The translations under genes were made by a program, and so were the position numbers. Below, piece by piece: positions 8,824-15,980 of a stretch of 64,000 nt of DNA. How positions within the stretch are numbered: the stretch's first letter is position 1; the number at the start of each line of letters is the position of its first letter. This DNA is from Synergistaceae bacterium (GTDB taxonomy: Bacteria; Synergistota; Synergistia; Synergistales; Aminobacteriaceae), in assembly GCA_017450125.1 (NCBI GenBank), contig JAFSWZ010000019.1, positions 1 to 64,000 of the forward strand, written 5' to 3'. The notes below the pieces were generated by a model. The model was given only the letters and a program-made list of their open reading frames with translations. It was not told where the DNA came from and ran no database searches.

Positions 8824-10197
8824 TTAGGCTTGATGGTGTTTCCTTGATGACCAGTCCGCAATATTTGTCTGCCGTGCCCTGCCTACTCCTAGTGCGTTTT
8901 CAGGGACTTGCCGGGTTATCACGGACCCCGCCGCTGTAGCTGCACCGTCCTCGATTTCTACGGGTGCTACGAACATTGTGTTAGAGCCGACAAAACAGTT
9001 GTTGCCGATGCGCGTTGGGTGCTTGTGTTCCCCGTCGTAGTTGCAGGTTATGCTTCCCGCTCCGATGTTCACGCCGTGTCCGAGCGTCGCGTCTCCCATG
9101 TACGACAGGTGAGGGACTTTGCTCCTCTCGCCTATCCGTGAGTTCTTGAGCTCGACGAACTTCCCTGCAAACGCGTGAGGTTCTAAGCATGAGCCATCCC
9201 GAATGTAGCAGAAAGGCCCGGCCTTCGAGTCGTCCTGAAGCTCGCTGTCCTCAATAACTGCGTACGCTACAACCTCGACGTTCCGGCCAAGTACAGCATT
9301 CCTCAGGATTGAGCCTGAACCGATATAGCAGCCTTCGCCGATTCTGCTCTTCCCGAGAATCTGGACGTTGGGCATTATCGCGACATCTGGAGACAGTTCC
9401 GCGTCGGCACTGATATACACCGTCGACGGATCAACTATCCTCACGCCTTCCTTCATCCAGCGGGCTAGTATACGTTCGCGCATTACCCTCGTAACTTCCG
9501 CAAGTTCCGCCTGAGTGTTCACGCCCTTCATCTCCTCTTCGGGGAGGGTGAAAGCTCCTGTGTTCATTCCGCGTGCGTTCATGAGGCCGAGCGCGTCAGG
9601 AAGGTAGTACTCGTGCTGAATGTTATCGTTCGTGATGGAGTCTATTACGTTGTCGAGGGATTCTACCCTGAAAGCGTAGCATCCGGCGTTGACCTCCTGA
9701 ATCCTGCGCTGTTCTTCCGTTGCGTCCTTGTACTCCACGATGCTCACGGAATCCTTCAGGCGTATTATCCTGCCGTATTCGTTGTGGTAGTCCGCAATGA
9801 ACGTTATCACCGTGCAGTCGTATTCTTCGCAGCAGGAGGCAAGTTCGCTGAGGCTTTCGGGCTTCAGGAGGGGGACATCACCGTTCAGCACGACCATGTG
9901 CTTATACCTGCCCCACCATTGGCGGGCTGACTTTACGGCGTGGCCTGTGCCGAGCTGCTCCTTCTGCCACAATACATTTACTGTCGGGAAATTCTGTGAG
10001 ATGTGTGCTTCGACTAACTCTCCCCCTGAACCTACAAGCACACCGATGTCTTCGGGAGCTATTCCGGCTCTGAGAGCATTATTGATGACGTAATCGATAA
10101 TGGGACGGTCAAGAATGGGCTGTAACACTTTCGGTATTGCGCTCTTCATTCGCGTGCCTTTTCCTGCGGCCATAATGAGAACGCAAAAGCTATTCAT
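8824..10197 (-). CDS. glmU: bifunctional UDP-GlcNAc pyrophosphorylase / GlcN-1-P acetyltransferase
   Basis: A 457-residue enzyme making UDP-GlcNAc for peptidoglycan: the C-terminal half acetylates glucosamine 1-phosphate and the N-terminal half transfers UMP. The nucleotidyltransferase signature LIMAAGKGTRMKS sits at residues 6-18, and a left-handed beta-helix hexapeptide domain begins at about residue 255. The start at 10197 fits the family's N terminus and follows AGAGGTG; a longer reading frame upstream would run through the tRNA-Gln gene and is rejected. It is cotranscribed with prs and lies just after tRNA-Gln. Confidence 0.96.
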   Translation of the reverse strand: MNSFCVLIMAAGKGTRMKSAIPKVLQPILDRPIIDYVINNALRAGIAPEDIGVLVGSGGELVEAHISQNFPTVNVLWQKEQLGTGHAVKSARQWWGRYKHMVVLNGDVPLLKPESLSELASCCEEYDCTVITFIADYHNEYGRIIRLKDSVSIVEYKDATEEQRRIQEVNAGCYAFRVESLDNVIDSITNDNIQHEYYLPDALGLMNARGMNTGAFTLPEEEMKGVNTQAELAEVTRVMRERILARWMKEGVRIVDPSTVYISADAELSPDVAIMPNVQILGKSRIGEGCYIGSGSILRNAVLGRNVEVVAYAVIEDSELQDDSKAGPFCYIRDGSCLEPHAFAGKFVELKNSRIGERSKVPHLSYMGDATLGHGVNIGAGSITCNYDGEHKHPTRIGNNCFVGSNTMFVAPVEIEDGAATAAGSVITRQVPENALGVGRARQTNIADWSSRKHHQA

Positions 10198-10223
10198 ACC
10201 TGCATCACCTCTGAGTGAACATG

Positions 10224-10297
10224 TGGCTGGGATGGATGGATTCGAACCATCATTACAGGATCCAAAGTCCCGCGTCCTGCCCTTGGACGACATCCCA
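10224..10297 (-). tRNA. tRNA-Gln (anticodon TTG)
   Basis: A full cloverleaf can be drawn: acceptor arm TGGGATG pairing CATCCCA, D-stem GTCC/GGAC, anticodon stem CGGGA/TCCTG around CTTTGGA (anticodon TTG), T-arm GATGG-TTCGAAT-CCATC, and an encoded CCA end. The 74 bases match tRNA-Gln. It sits between ftsH and glmU, on the same strand, 26 bases upstream of the glmU start, so the tRNA must be cut out of a longer transcript if glmU is read from the same promoter. Confidence 0.96.
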
Positions 10298-10329
10298 ACT
10301 GAAATTTTGTTCCACGTGAAAACGCGCTA

Positions 10330-10338
10330 ATTATATCA
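10330..10338 (-). promoter_or_regulatory. extended -10 promoter for tRNA-Gln, built on the ftsH stop codon
   Basis: On the minus strand TGA-TATAAT spans 10338-10330. The TGA is the ftsH stop codon and at the same time supplies the TGn of an extended -10 element. No good -35 is seen, which an extended -10 does not require. The predicted start is about 25 bases before the tRNA 5' end. Confidence 0.6.
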
Positions 10339-12237
10339 CGCCAAAAAATCCCGCCCTGTGTTCGGCAGAATGTCTATCCTAGCGTCAGGAAGTTCCGGCA
10401 AATCGGAATGAGCATCATCGTCCATCAGCTTGGCGAAATCGTCAGCATCCAGCACTTCGCGTTCAAGGAGAGTTGCGGCTATCTTGTCCATGAGTGCCCT
10501 GCGTTCGGTGAGGATTGCACGTGCCTTCTGGTAGCACGCGTCGATGATAGCTTTTACTTCCTGGTCAATCTTGTACGCAACTTCCTCGCTGTAGTTTCTG
10601 TCCTCTGAGATGTCGCGTCCCAAGAAAATCTCTTCGCGCTTGTTCCCGAGCTTCACGAGCCCCAGACTGTCGCTCATTCCCAGCTGTGTAACCATCTGGC
10701 GGGCTGTCTGCGTTGCGCGTTCGAGGTCGTTTGCCGCACCGCTGGTTACGTCGTTGAACACAATCTCTTCGCTCACGCGTCCGCTGAGGAGAACGGCTAT
10801 CCTGTTCATGAGTTCGGACTTCGACATCAAGAACCTGTCCTCTTCCGGGAGCTGCAGTGTGTAGCCCAACGCGGCGTGTCCTCTGGGGATGATGGAGATT
10901 TTGTGCACGGGGTCAGAGCCGGGAAGAACCTTCGCGACGATCGCGTGTCCTGTCTCGTGGTAGGCGATTATGCGCTTCTCCTTGTCGCTGATGAGACGGC
11001 TCTTGCGTTCCGGGCCGGCCATTACGCGCTCAATGCCTTCCTCGAGGTCTTCCATGCCGATTTTGTCCTTGCCATGACGTGCGGCCAAGAGCGCGCCTTC
11101 ATTGACGAGGTTCTCTAGGTCTGCGCCGACGAGTCCGGGTGTCTGCCTCGCTAAAATTCCTACATCAACATCATCCGCAAACTGTTTGTCCTTCATGTGA
11201 ACCCTCAGAATCTCTTCGCGTCCCTTAACGTCCGGGCGGTCAACGGTTATGTGTCTGTCGAACCTTCCCGGCCTCAGCAGTGCGGGGTCGAGAATGTCGG
11301 GTCTGTTCGTCGCCGCAATGAGTATCGTGCTGCTGGTGTCGTCGAAGCCGTCAAGCTCAACAAGAAGCTGGTTAAGTGTCTGCTCGCGTTCGTCATGCCC
11401 GCCGCCGAGTCCCGCTCCTCTGTGCCGTCCGACTGCGTCCATCTCGTCGATGAAGATTATGCACGGCTGGTACTTCTTGGCCTGCTCGAAGAGGTCTCGT
11501 ACTCTCGCCGCACCAACACCTACGAACATTTCAACGAAGTCTGAGCCCGACGCGCTGAAGAACGGAACATCAGCTTCACCGGCCGCCGCGCGCGCAAGAA
11601 GAGTTTTGCCCGTGCCGGGAGGGCCGACGAGGAGGACTCCCTTAGGGACACGCGCACCGAGCTTGCGGAACTTCTCAGGGTCTTTCAGGAAGTGTATAAC
11701 CTCCTGCAGTTCCTCTTTCGACTCATCGCACCCCGCAACATCCGCGAACGTAACTTTAGGTTTGTTGTCGAGAAAGAGTTTTGCTTTGCTCTTGCCGAAA
11801 GACATTATCCTTCCGCCGCCGCCCTGCATGTTATAGAGGAAGTATATCCACACGCCGATGAGCAGCAGCGTCGGGAACAGCGAGGTCATTAGCGATGTCA
11901 GCCACGTGTTCTTCTGTGGAGCCTCGAAGGTTACGGTGATGCCTTTGGCGACAGCTTTTTCCGCAATGCCGGACACGTCGATGCCGTAGGTCAGGAAACG
12001 CTGGCCGCTGACGGTCTCGCCCTGCAACGTCGCAGAACTGGATTCGCCGGGAATGGTGTTGTTGCGTATCTGCAGTATGCGGATGTTCCCGGCTTCGAGG
12101 TCTGAGACGAACTGCGTGTAGCTGATTTCGTCGTACTGTTTCTGGACTTCTTCTGGTGCTAGGAACATGTTGACCATAGACACCACAACAAGAACGAGCA
12201 CAAGATAGAGCCCGAGATTCTTCACGATCTTGTTCAA
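10336..12237 (-). CDS. ftsH: ATP-dependent zinc metalloprotease FtsH
   Basis: A membrane-bound AAA+ protease that degrades damaged membrane proteins and selected cytoplasmic regulators. Near the N terminus are two membrane segments flanking a periplasmic domain, then Walker A GPPGTGKT, Walker [12 protein letters not shown], the second region of homology ([20 protein letters not shown]) and the zinc site HETGH in the M41 peptidase domain. The TTG at 12237 is chosen because GGAGGG lies 10 bases upstream and it gives the usual short N terminus before the first helix; 633 residues. A TTG at 12285 is also in frame but has no ribosome site. Confidence 0.95.
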   Translation of the reverse strand: MNKIVKNLGLYLVLVLVVVSMVNMFLAPEEVQKQYDEISYTQFVSDLEAGNIRILQIRNNTIPGESSSATLQGETVSGQRFLTYGIDVSGIAEKAVAKGITVTFEAPQKNTWLTSLMTSLFPTLLLIGVWIYFLYNMQGGGGRIMSFGKSKAKLFLDNKPKVTFADVAGCDESKEELQEVIHFLKDPEKFRKLGARVPKGVLLVGPPGTGKTLLARAAAGEADVPFFSASGSDFVEMFVGVGAARVRDLFEQAKKYQPCIIFIDEMDAVGRHRGAGLGGGHDEREQTLNQLLVELDGFDDTSSTILIAATNRPDILDPALLRPGRFDRHITVDRPDVKGREEILRVHMKDKQFADDVDVGILARQTPGLVGADLENLVNEGALLAARHGKDKIGMEDLEEGIERVMAGPERKSRLISDKEKRIIAYHETGHAIVAKVLPGSDPVHKISIIPRGHAALGYTLQLPEEDRFLMSKSELMNRIAVLLSGRVSEEIVFNDVTSGAANDLERATQTARQMVTQLGMSDSLGLVKLGNKREEIFLGRDISEDRNYSEEVAYKIDQEVKAIIDACYQKARAILTERRALMDKIAATLLEREVLDADDFAKLMDDDAHSDLPELPDARIDILPNTGRDFLA

Positions 12238-12264
12238 GATAGATAATCCCTCCAACGGGTAAGA

Positions 12265-12293
12265 TATAATTTCATGAGATAGCAAGCATTATA
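12265..12293. promoter_or_regulatory. overlapping divergent -10 elements between ftsH and rlmN
   Basis: TATAAT on plus at 12265-12270 would give an rlmN leader of about 36 bases. TATAAT on minus at 12288-12293 would start ftsH transcription near 12281. The two promoters overlap, so their use is probably mutually exclusive. -35 elements are poor on both strands. Confidence 0.5.
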
Positions 12294-12312
12294 ACAGAGG
12301 GGGAAACCTTAG

Positions 12313-13362
12313 ATGAATGACAATTACTATGACGCGCTTGAACTCCCGCTGAATGACTGGCAGATACTCTTTGCTTCATGGGGAGAGCCTAAGTTCCGGG
12401 CAGGGCAGGTGTGCCAGTGGATATACGCAAAAAAGGTGTTCGGTTACCACGACATGAGCAACCTCTCCAAGCCCCTGCGCCAAAAGCTCACCGAGAACGT
12501 TCTGATGACTCTTCCCATCTTGATACGACAGCAGACTTCGCGGGACGGCACAAAGAAATTCCTGTGGCAGCTGGCGGACGGCTCACGCATAGAGAGCGTA
12601 CTCCTGAATCACGGCGGGCACAAGACAGCCTGCATCTCGAGCCAGGCCGGGTGTCCGCTGGGCTGTACGTTCTGCGAGACGGGAGCTAACGGTTTCACGA
12701 GGAACTTGACGCGCGGCGAGATTCTCGGGCAGTTCCTTGTGATGGAGAAGATGAACGGCTCTGACATCAACAACATTGTCTTCATGGGAATGGGAGAACC
12801 TCTGCTGAATGAAGCGGCGGTGTTCTCTGCTGTACGTTCGCTGAATGACAAAGACATGCGCAATCTCGGTGCACGGCACATCACCATCTCTACCTCAGGG
12901 GTTGTTCCGGGAATCGAGGACTTGGCCGACTTCGAGATACCGTTACGTCTCTCAGTGTCCCTTCACGCGCCAAATGACGCGCTGCGCTCAAAGCTGATGC
13001 CCATCAACAAGCAGTATCCTCTGCAGAAGCTGACCGCCGCACTCAGGAGATACCACGAGCGCACAGGTGAACGCATAACCTTCGAGTACGCGTTAATCGA
13101 TCACGTGAACGACGAGCCGGAACACGCTTACGAGATGGCGGCACTGCTTGACGGCCTTGCTCCGTACATCAACCTGATACCGTTCAACCCGATACCCTCG
13201 AGGCCGGAGCTTGCACGGTCGGATGCTTCAAGGGTAAAGGCGTTCTGTGCGGCACTCTCCGAGCTTAAGATAGAGTTTGAGCTTCGCAAGGAGAGGGGCG
13301 GTGATATTATGGCCGCGTGCGGTCAGCTTGCCGCGTCAGGTAATCTTCGTACGCCATCCTGA
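12313..13362 (+). CDS. rlmN: 23S rRNA (adenine-2503-C2)/tRNA methyltransferase RlmN
   Basis: A 349-residue radical-SAM enzyme that methylates A2503 of 23S rRNA and A37 of some tRNAs. The radical-SAM cysteine triad CPLGCTFC is near residue 115, followed by MGMGEPLLN for SAM binding; the family's methyl-carrying Cys near the C terminus is represented by Cys in MAACGQL. GAGGGGG precedes the ATG. Its last 56 bases overlap the end of fcl on the other strand. Confidence 0.95.
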   Translation: MNDNYYDALELPLNDWQILFASWGEPKFRAGQVCQWIYAKKVFGYHDMSNLSKPLRQKLTENVLMTLPILIRQQTSRDGTKKFLWQLADGSRIESVLLNHGGHKTACISSQAGCPLGCTFCETGANGFTRNLTRGEILGQFLVMEKMNGSDINNIVFMGMGEPLLNEAAVFSAVRSLNDKDMRNLGARHITISTSGVVPGIEDLADFEIPLRLSVSLHAPNDALRSKLMPINKQYPLQKLTAALRRYHERTGERITFEYALIDHVNDEPEHAYEMAALLDGLAPYINLIPFNPIPSRPELARSDASRVKAFCAALSELKIEFELRKERGGDIMAACGQLAASGNLRTPS

Positions 13363-14251
13363 TGCCGTCGCGGAGGTCTGTCTTGGGATGCCAGCCCATA
13401 GCCTGCGCCTTGCTCGTGTCCATGACCTTGCGCGGTGTCCCGTTGGGCTTGCTGGTGTCCCACTCAACCGCTCCCGTGTAACCCACAGCCTCAGCCACAA
13501 GCTCAGTGAGAGCCTTTATCGTAATCTCCCTGCCGCTTCCTGCATTGACGGTCTCGTTCCCTGAGTAGCTGTTCATCAGGAACACGCACAGTTCAGCGAG
13601 GTCGTCGACGTACAGGAACTCACGCAGGGGGCTTCCGTCTCCCCAGCAGATTACCGACGACGCGCCGGAAATTTTCGCTTCGTGGAATCTCCGAATCAGC
13701 GCGGGCAGAACGTGCGAGTGTTCGGGGTGGTAGTTATCGTTCGGGCCGTAAAGGTTGCACGGCATCACAGAAATGTAGTCCGTGCCGTACTGTGTGTTGA
13801 GGAACTCGCAGTACTTCAGGCCGGAAATCTTCGCGATAGCATAGGCCTCATTCGTCTTCTCGAGGTAACCAGAGAGCAGGTACTCTTCCTTGATGGGCTG
13901 GGGGCACATTCGCGGGTAAATGCACGACGAGCCCAGAAACTCCAGCTTCTTACAGTTGTTCGCGAAGGCTGAGTGAATGATATTCATCTCTATCATCATG
14001 TTAAGGTACATGAAGTCCGCAAGTGCCGCAGAGTTCGCGCCTATCCCTCCGACTTTAGCCGCCGCCACAAACACGTACTCCGGCTTCTCGCGTGCAAAGA
14101 ACTCCTCAACTTCACTCTGTCGCGTAAGGTCTAACTCACTGTGCATACGCGTAATTATGTTCGTGTAGCCTTGACGGTTGAGCTCCCTAACGATTGCTGA
14201 GCCGACCATTCCTCGATGTCCGGCTACGTAGATTTTCGCTTCCTTGTTCAT
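13307..14251 (-). CDS. fcl: GDP-L-fucose synthase
   Basis: A 314-residue extended-SDR epimerase/reductase converting GDP-4-keto-6-deoxymannose to GDP-L-fucose for surface glycans. Visible are the Rossmann motif GHRGMVGS, the GSSCIYP serine and the catalytic YAIAK. The start at 14251 is set by AAGGAG seven bases upstream; a longer in-frame ORF is rejected. No GDP-mannose dehydratase (gmd) is in the window, so the substrate must come from elsewhere. The 3' end overlaps rlmN tail to tail by 56 bases. Confidence 0.93.
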   Translation of the reverse strand: MNKEAKIYVAGHRGMVGSAIVRELNRQGYTNIITRMHSELDLTRQSEVEEFFAREKPEYVFVAAAKVGGIGANSAALADFMYLNMMIEMNIIHSAFANNCKKLEFLGSSCIYPRMCPQPIKEEYLLSGYLEKTNEAYAIAKISGLKYCEFLNTQYGTDYISVMPCNLYGPNDNYHPEHSHVLPALIRRFHEAKISGASSVICWGDGSPLREFLYVDDLAELCVFLMNSYSGNETVNAGSGREITIKALTELVAEAVGYTGAVEWDTSKPNGTPRKVMDTSKAQAMGWHPKTDLRDGIRMAYEDYLTRQADRTRP

Positions 14252-14274
14252 GTTATCGCTTCTCCTTAATGACG

Positions 14275-14280
14275 TATAAT
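14275..14280 (+). promoter_or_regulatory. -10 element six bases before the queH start
   Basis: A perfect TATAAT ends six bases before the queH ATG at 14287, and no Shine-Dalgarno sequence lies between. Transcription would begin at or within a base or two of the ATG, giving a leaderless message. The -35 region (around 14252-14257) is weak. Confidence 0.55.
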
Positions 14281-14286
14281 TATCCC

Positions 14287-14817
14287 ATGAAATCAATTCT
14301 CTTACACATTTGCTGTGCACCCGACGGCTCTGTTCCTGTTCCTGACCTTCTGGCTGAAGGCTGGAACGTTACGGGCTTCTTCTACGGCAGCAACATTCAC
14401 CCGCAGGAAGAGTACATCAGACGGCTCGAGGCTGTGAACATCCTCGCACAGCACTGCGGGATTAACTGCGTGTTAGGGTGCTACGAGCCTGAAGAGTGGC
14501 TTGACGGTGTCAGAGGCCTTGAGGCAGAACCCGAAGGCGGCAAGAGATGCGAACGGTGCTTCACGATTCAGCTCGAGGCTTCTGCGCGTGAGGCGGTGAA
14601 GCTGGGCTGCGAGTACCTGTGCACGACCCTCACCATCAGCCCCCACAAGAACGCCTCCCTAATCAACACGCTCGGCCAAGACATAGCCGCATCACACGGG
14701 CTTCAGTGGGAAAATCGTATATGGCGGAAGAAGGACGGTTTCCTCCGCAGTGTCAGGGCATCACGCGAGCTCGGGCTGTACCGGCAGAATTATTGCGGGT
14801 GCACGTTCAGCATATAG
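14287..14817 (+). CDS. queH: epoxyqueuosine reductase QueH
   Basis: A 176-residue cytoplasmic Fe-S enzyme for the last step of queuosine tRNA modification, the non-B12 alternative to QueG. The family's paired cysteines are visible: ICCAPD at residues 8-13, CERCF in the middle and YCGCTFS at the C terminus. The start was placed at the MKSILLHICC methionine because it matches the family. Further upstream in-frame starts cover the promoter and the divergent fcl start and have no ribosome site. Confidence 0.9.
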   Translation: MKSILLHICCAPDGSVPVPDLLAEGWNVTGFFYGSNIHPQEEYIRRLEAVNILAQHCGINCVLGCYEPEEWLDGVRGLEAEPEGGKRCERCFTIQLEASAREAVKLGCEYLCTTLTISPHKNASLINTLGQDIAASHGLQWENRIWRKKDGFLRSVRASRELGLYRQNYCGCTFSI

Positions 14818-14860
14818 GCTATAATTCCTGCATACACCAACAAATCAGGAGGAATAGTTT

Positions 14861-15346
14861 ATGCAGCAGCTTTATGCCACGTGGCGAATGTCCTACATCG
14901 AAGCCCCGAAACATGACGGGTGCATCTTCTGCGATTTTCCGGCAGAGCACAAGGACGACGAACATTTCATTGTTCACAGGGGCAAAACGTGCTTCGTCAT
15001 CATGAACCTTTACCCCTACAATCCCGGGCACATGATGGTGATACCTTTCCGGCACACGAACATCTACGAATCCCTTACCGACGAAGAAGCCCTAGAGCTC
15101 CACAGCCTCACCTCGAAAGCCATCACCGTCCTCAAGAAAGTTATGCGTCCTGACGGCTTCAACATGGGCATCAACTTAGGCCAGACCGCCGGAGCAGGAG
15201 TAGCAGGGCATCTTCACCGGCACATAGTCCCGCGCTGGAACGGCGACAATAACTTCATGCCGGTTCTCTCTGAAACGCGCGTGCTCTCCGATGCAATCGC
15301 CAACTCCTGGCGCAAGATAAAGGATGCCTGGAACGACAGCCTATAG
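14861..15346 (+). CDS. HIT-family nucleotide hydrolase/transferase
   Basis: A 161-residue histidine-triad protein acting on nucleoside phosphates such as dinucleoside tetraphosphates or AMP adducts. The triad HLHRHIVPR is near residue 112. An N-terminal CIFCDF motif is typical of bacterial HIT proteins and may hold zinc. A -10 TATAAT lies at 14820-14825, and AGGAGG precedes the ATG. Its end overlaps the next gene by 23 bases, which suggests translational coupling. Confidence 0.92.
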   Translation: MQQLYATWRMSYIEAPKHDGCIFCDFPAEHKDDEHFIVHRGKTCFVIMNLYPYNPGHMMVIPFRHTNIYESLTDEEALELHSLTSKAITVLKKVMRPDGFNMGINLGQTAGAGVAGHLHRHIVPRWNGDNNFMPVLSETRVLSDAIANSWRKIKDAWNDSL

Positions 15347-15941
15347 TGAGCCCGCAAAACCCGTAACCTTCACGGAGAAGGTCAAACGCTCGGAGTTCAT
15401 CGCGAACGTCTCAGTGTGCCACGACGAGGAAGAGGCACGAGCCTTCATCGCCGCTGTCTCCTCAGAGCACAGGGACGCGACGCACAACTGCCGGGCGTTC
15501 GTTCTCGCTGACGGGACGGAATATTCTTCCGACGACGGCGAACCTTCAGGCACAGCAGGCAAGCCCATCCTCAACGCAATTAAGCACGCAGGAGTCGTTA
15601 ATGCTGCCGTTGTCGTAACGAGGTACTACGGCGGGGTGAAGCTCGGAGTTAGGGGGCTTATCGACGAATACGGCGGGATTGCGGAGAAGGCACTTGCTCT
15701 CGCCGGAAGTGTGGAACGCGTCGTAACAAAGAAGCTCGGTGTGTCGATGGGCTATGAGGCTGTCGGGACTGTTACGCGGCTGCTTGAAGGTGCTGGAGCG
15801 TCGGGCTTGGTGTGGGATTACGGCGAAGGGGTCAGCGTGAAAGCTGATGTGCCGGTGAGCGAATATGAGAGGGTTGCTCGAGAGCTCGAGGAGCTTAGGG
15901 CACGGAAAGTTATTGCAGAATGGGTTATAATACGCAGATGA
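15324..15941 (+). CDS. YigZ/IMPACT family protein
   Basis: A 205-residue protein of the UPF0029 family. The N-terminal IMPACT-like domain (about 8-125) contains DDGEPSGTAGKPIL and VVVTRYYGGVKLG, the family's signature stretches; a small C-terminal ferredoxin-like domain follows. Its role in bacteria is not settled; translation-related or nucleic-acid binding functions have been suggested for the family. The ATG at 15324 lies inside the HIT gene, 23 bases before that gene's end, with only a weak AAAGG upstream, so expression probably depends on the upstream gene. Confidence 0.9.
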   Translation: MPGTTAYSEPAKPVTFTEKVKRSEFIANVSVCHDEEEARAFIAAVSSEHRDATHNCRAFVLADGTEYSSDDGEPSGTAGKPILNAIKHAGVVNAAVVVTRYYGGVKLGVRGLIDEYGGIAEKALALAGSVERVVTKKLGVSMGYEAVGTVTRLLEGAGASGLVWDYGEGVSVKADVPVSEYERVARELEELRARKVIAEWVIIRR

Positions 15942-15980
15942 TTCCGGCTAAAACAATAACATAAATTCAGGAGGGTCGTT

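Noticed and set aside
10198-10293. N-terminal extension of glmU
   Set aside because: It would be translated through the tRNA-Gln gene, and the family N terminus with its ribosome site is at 10197.
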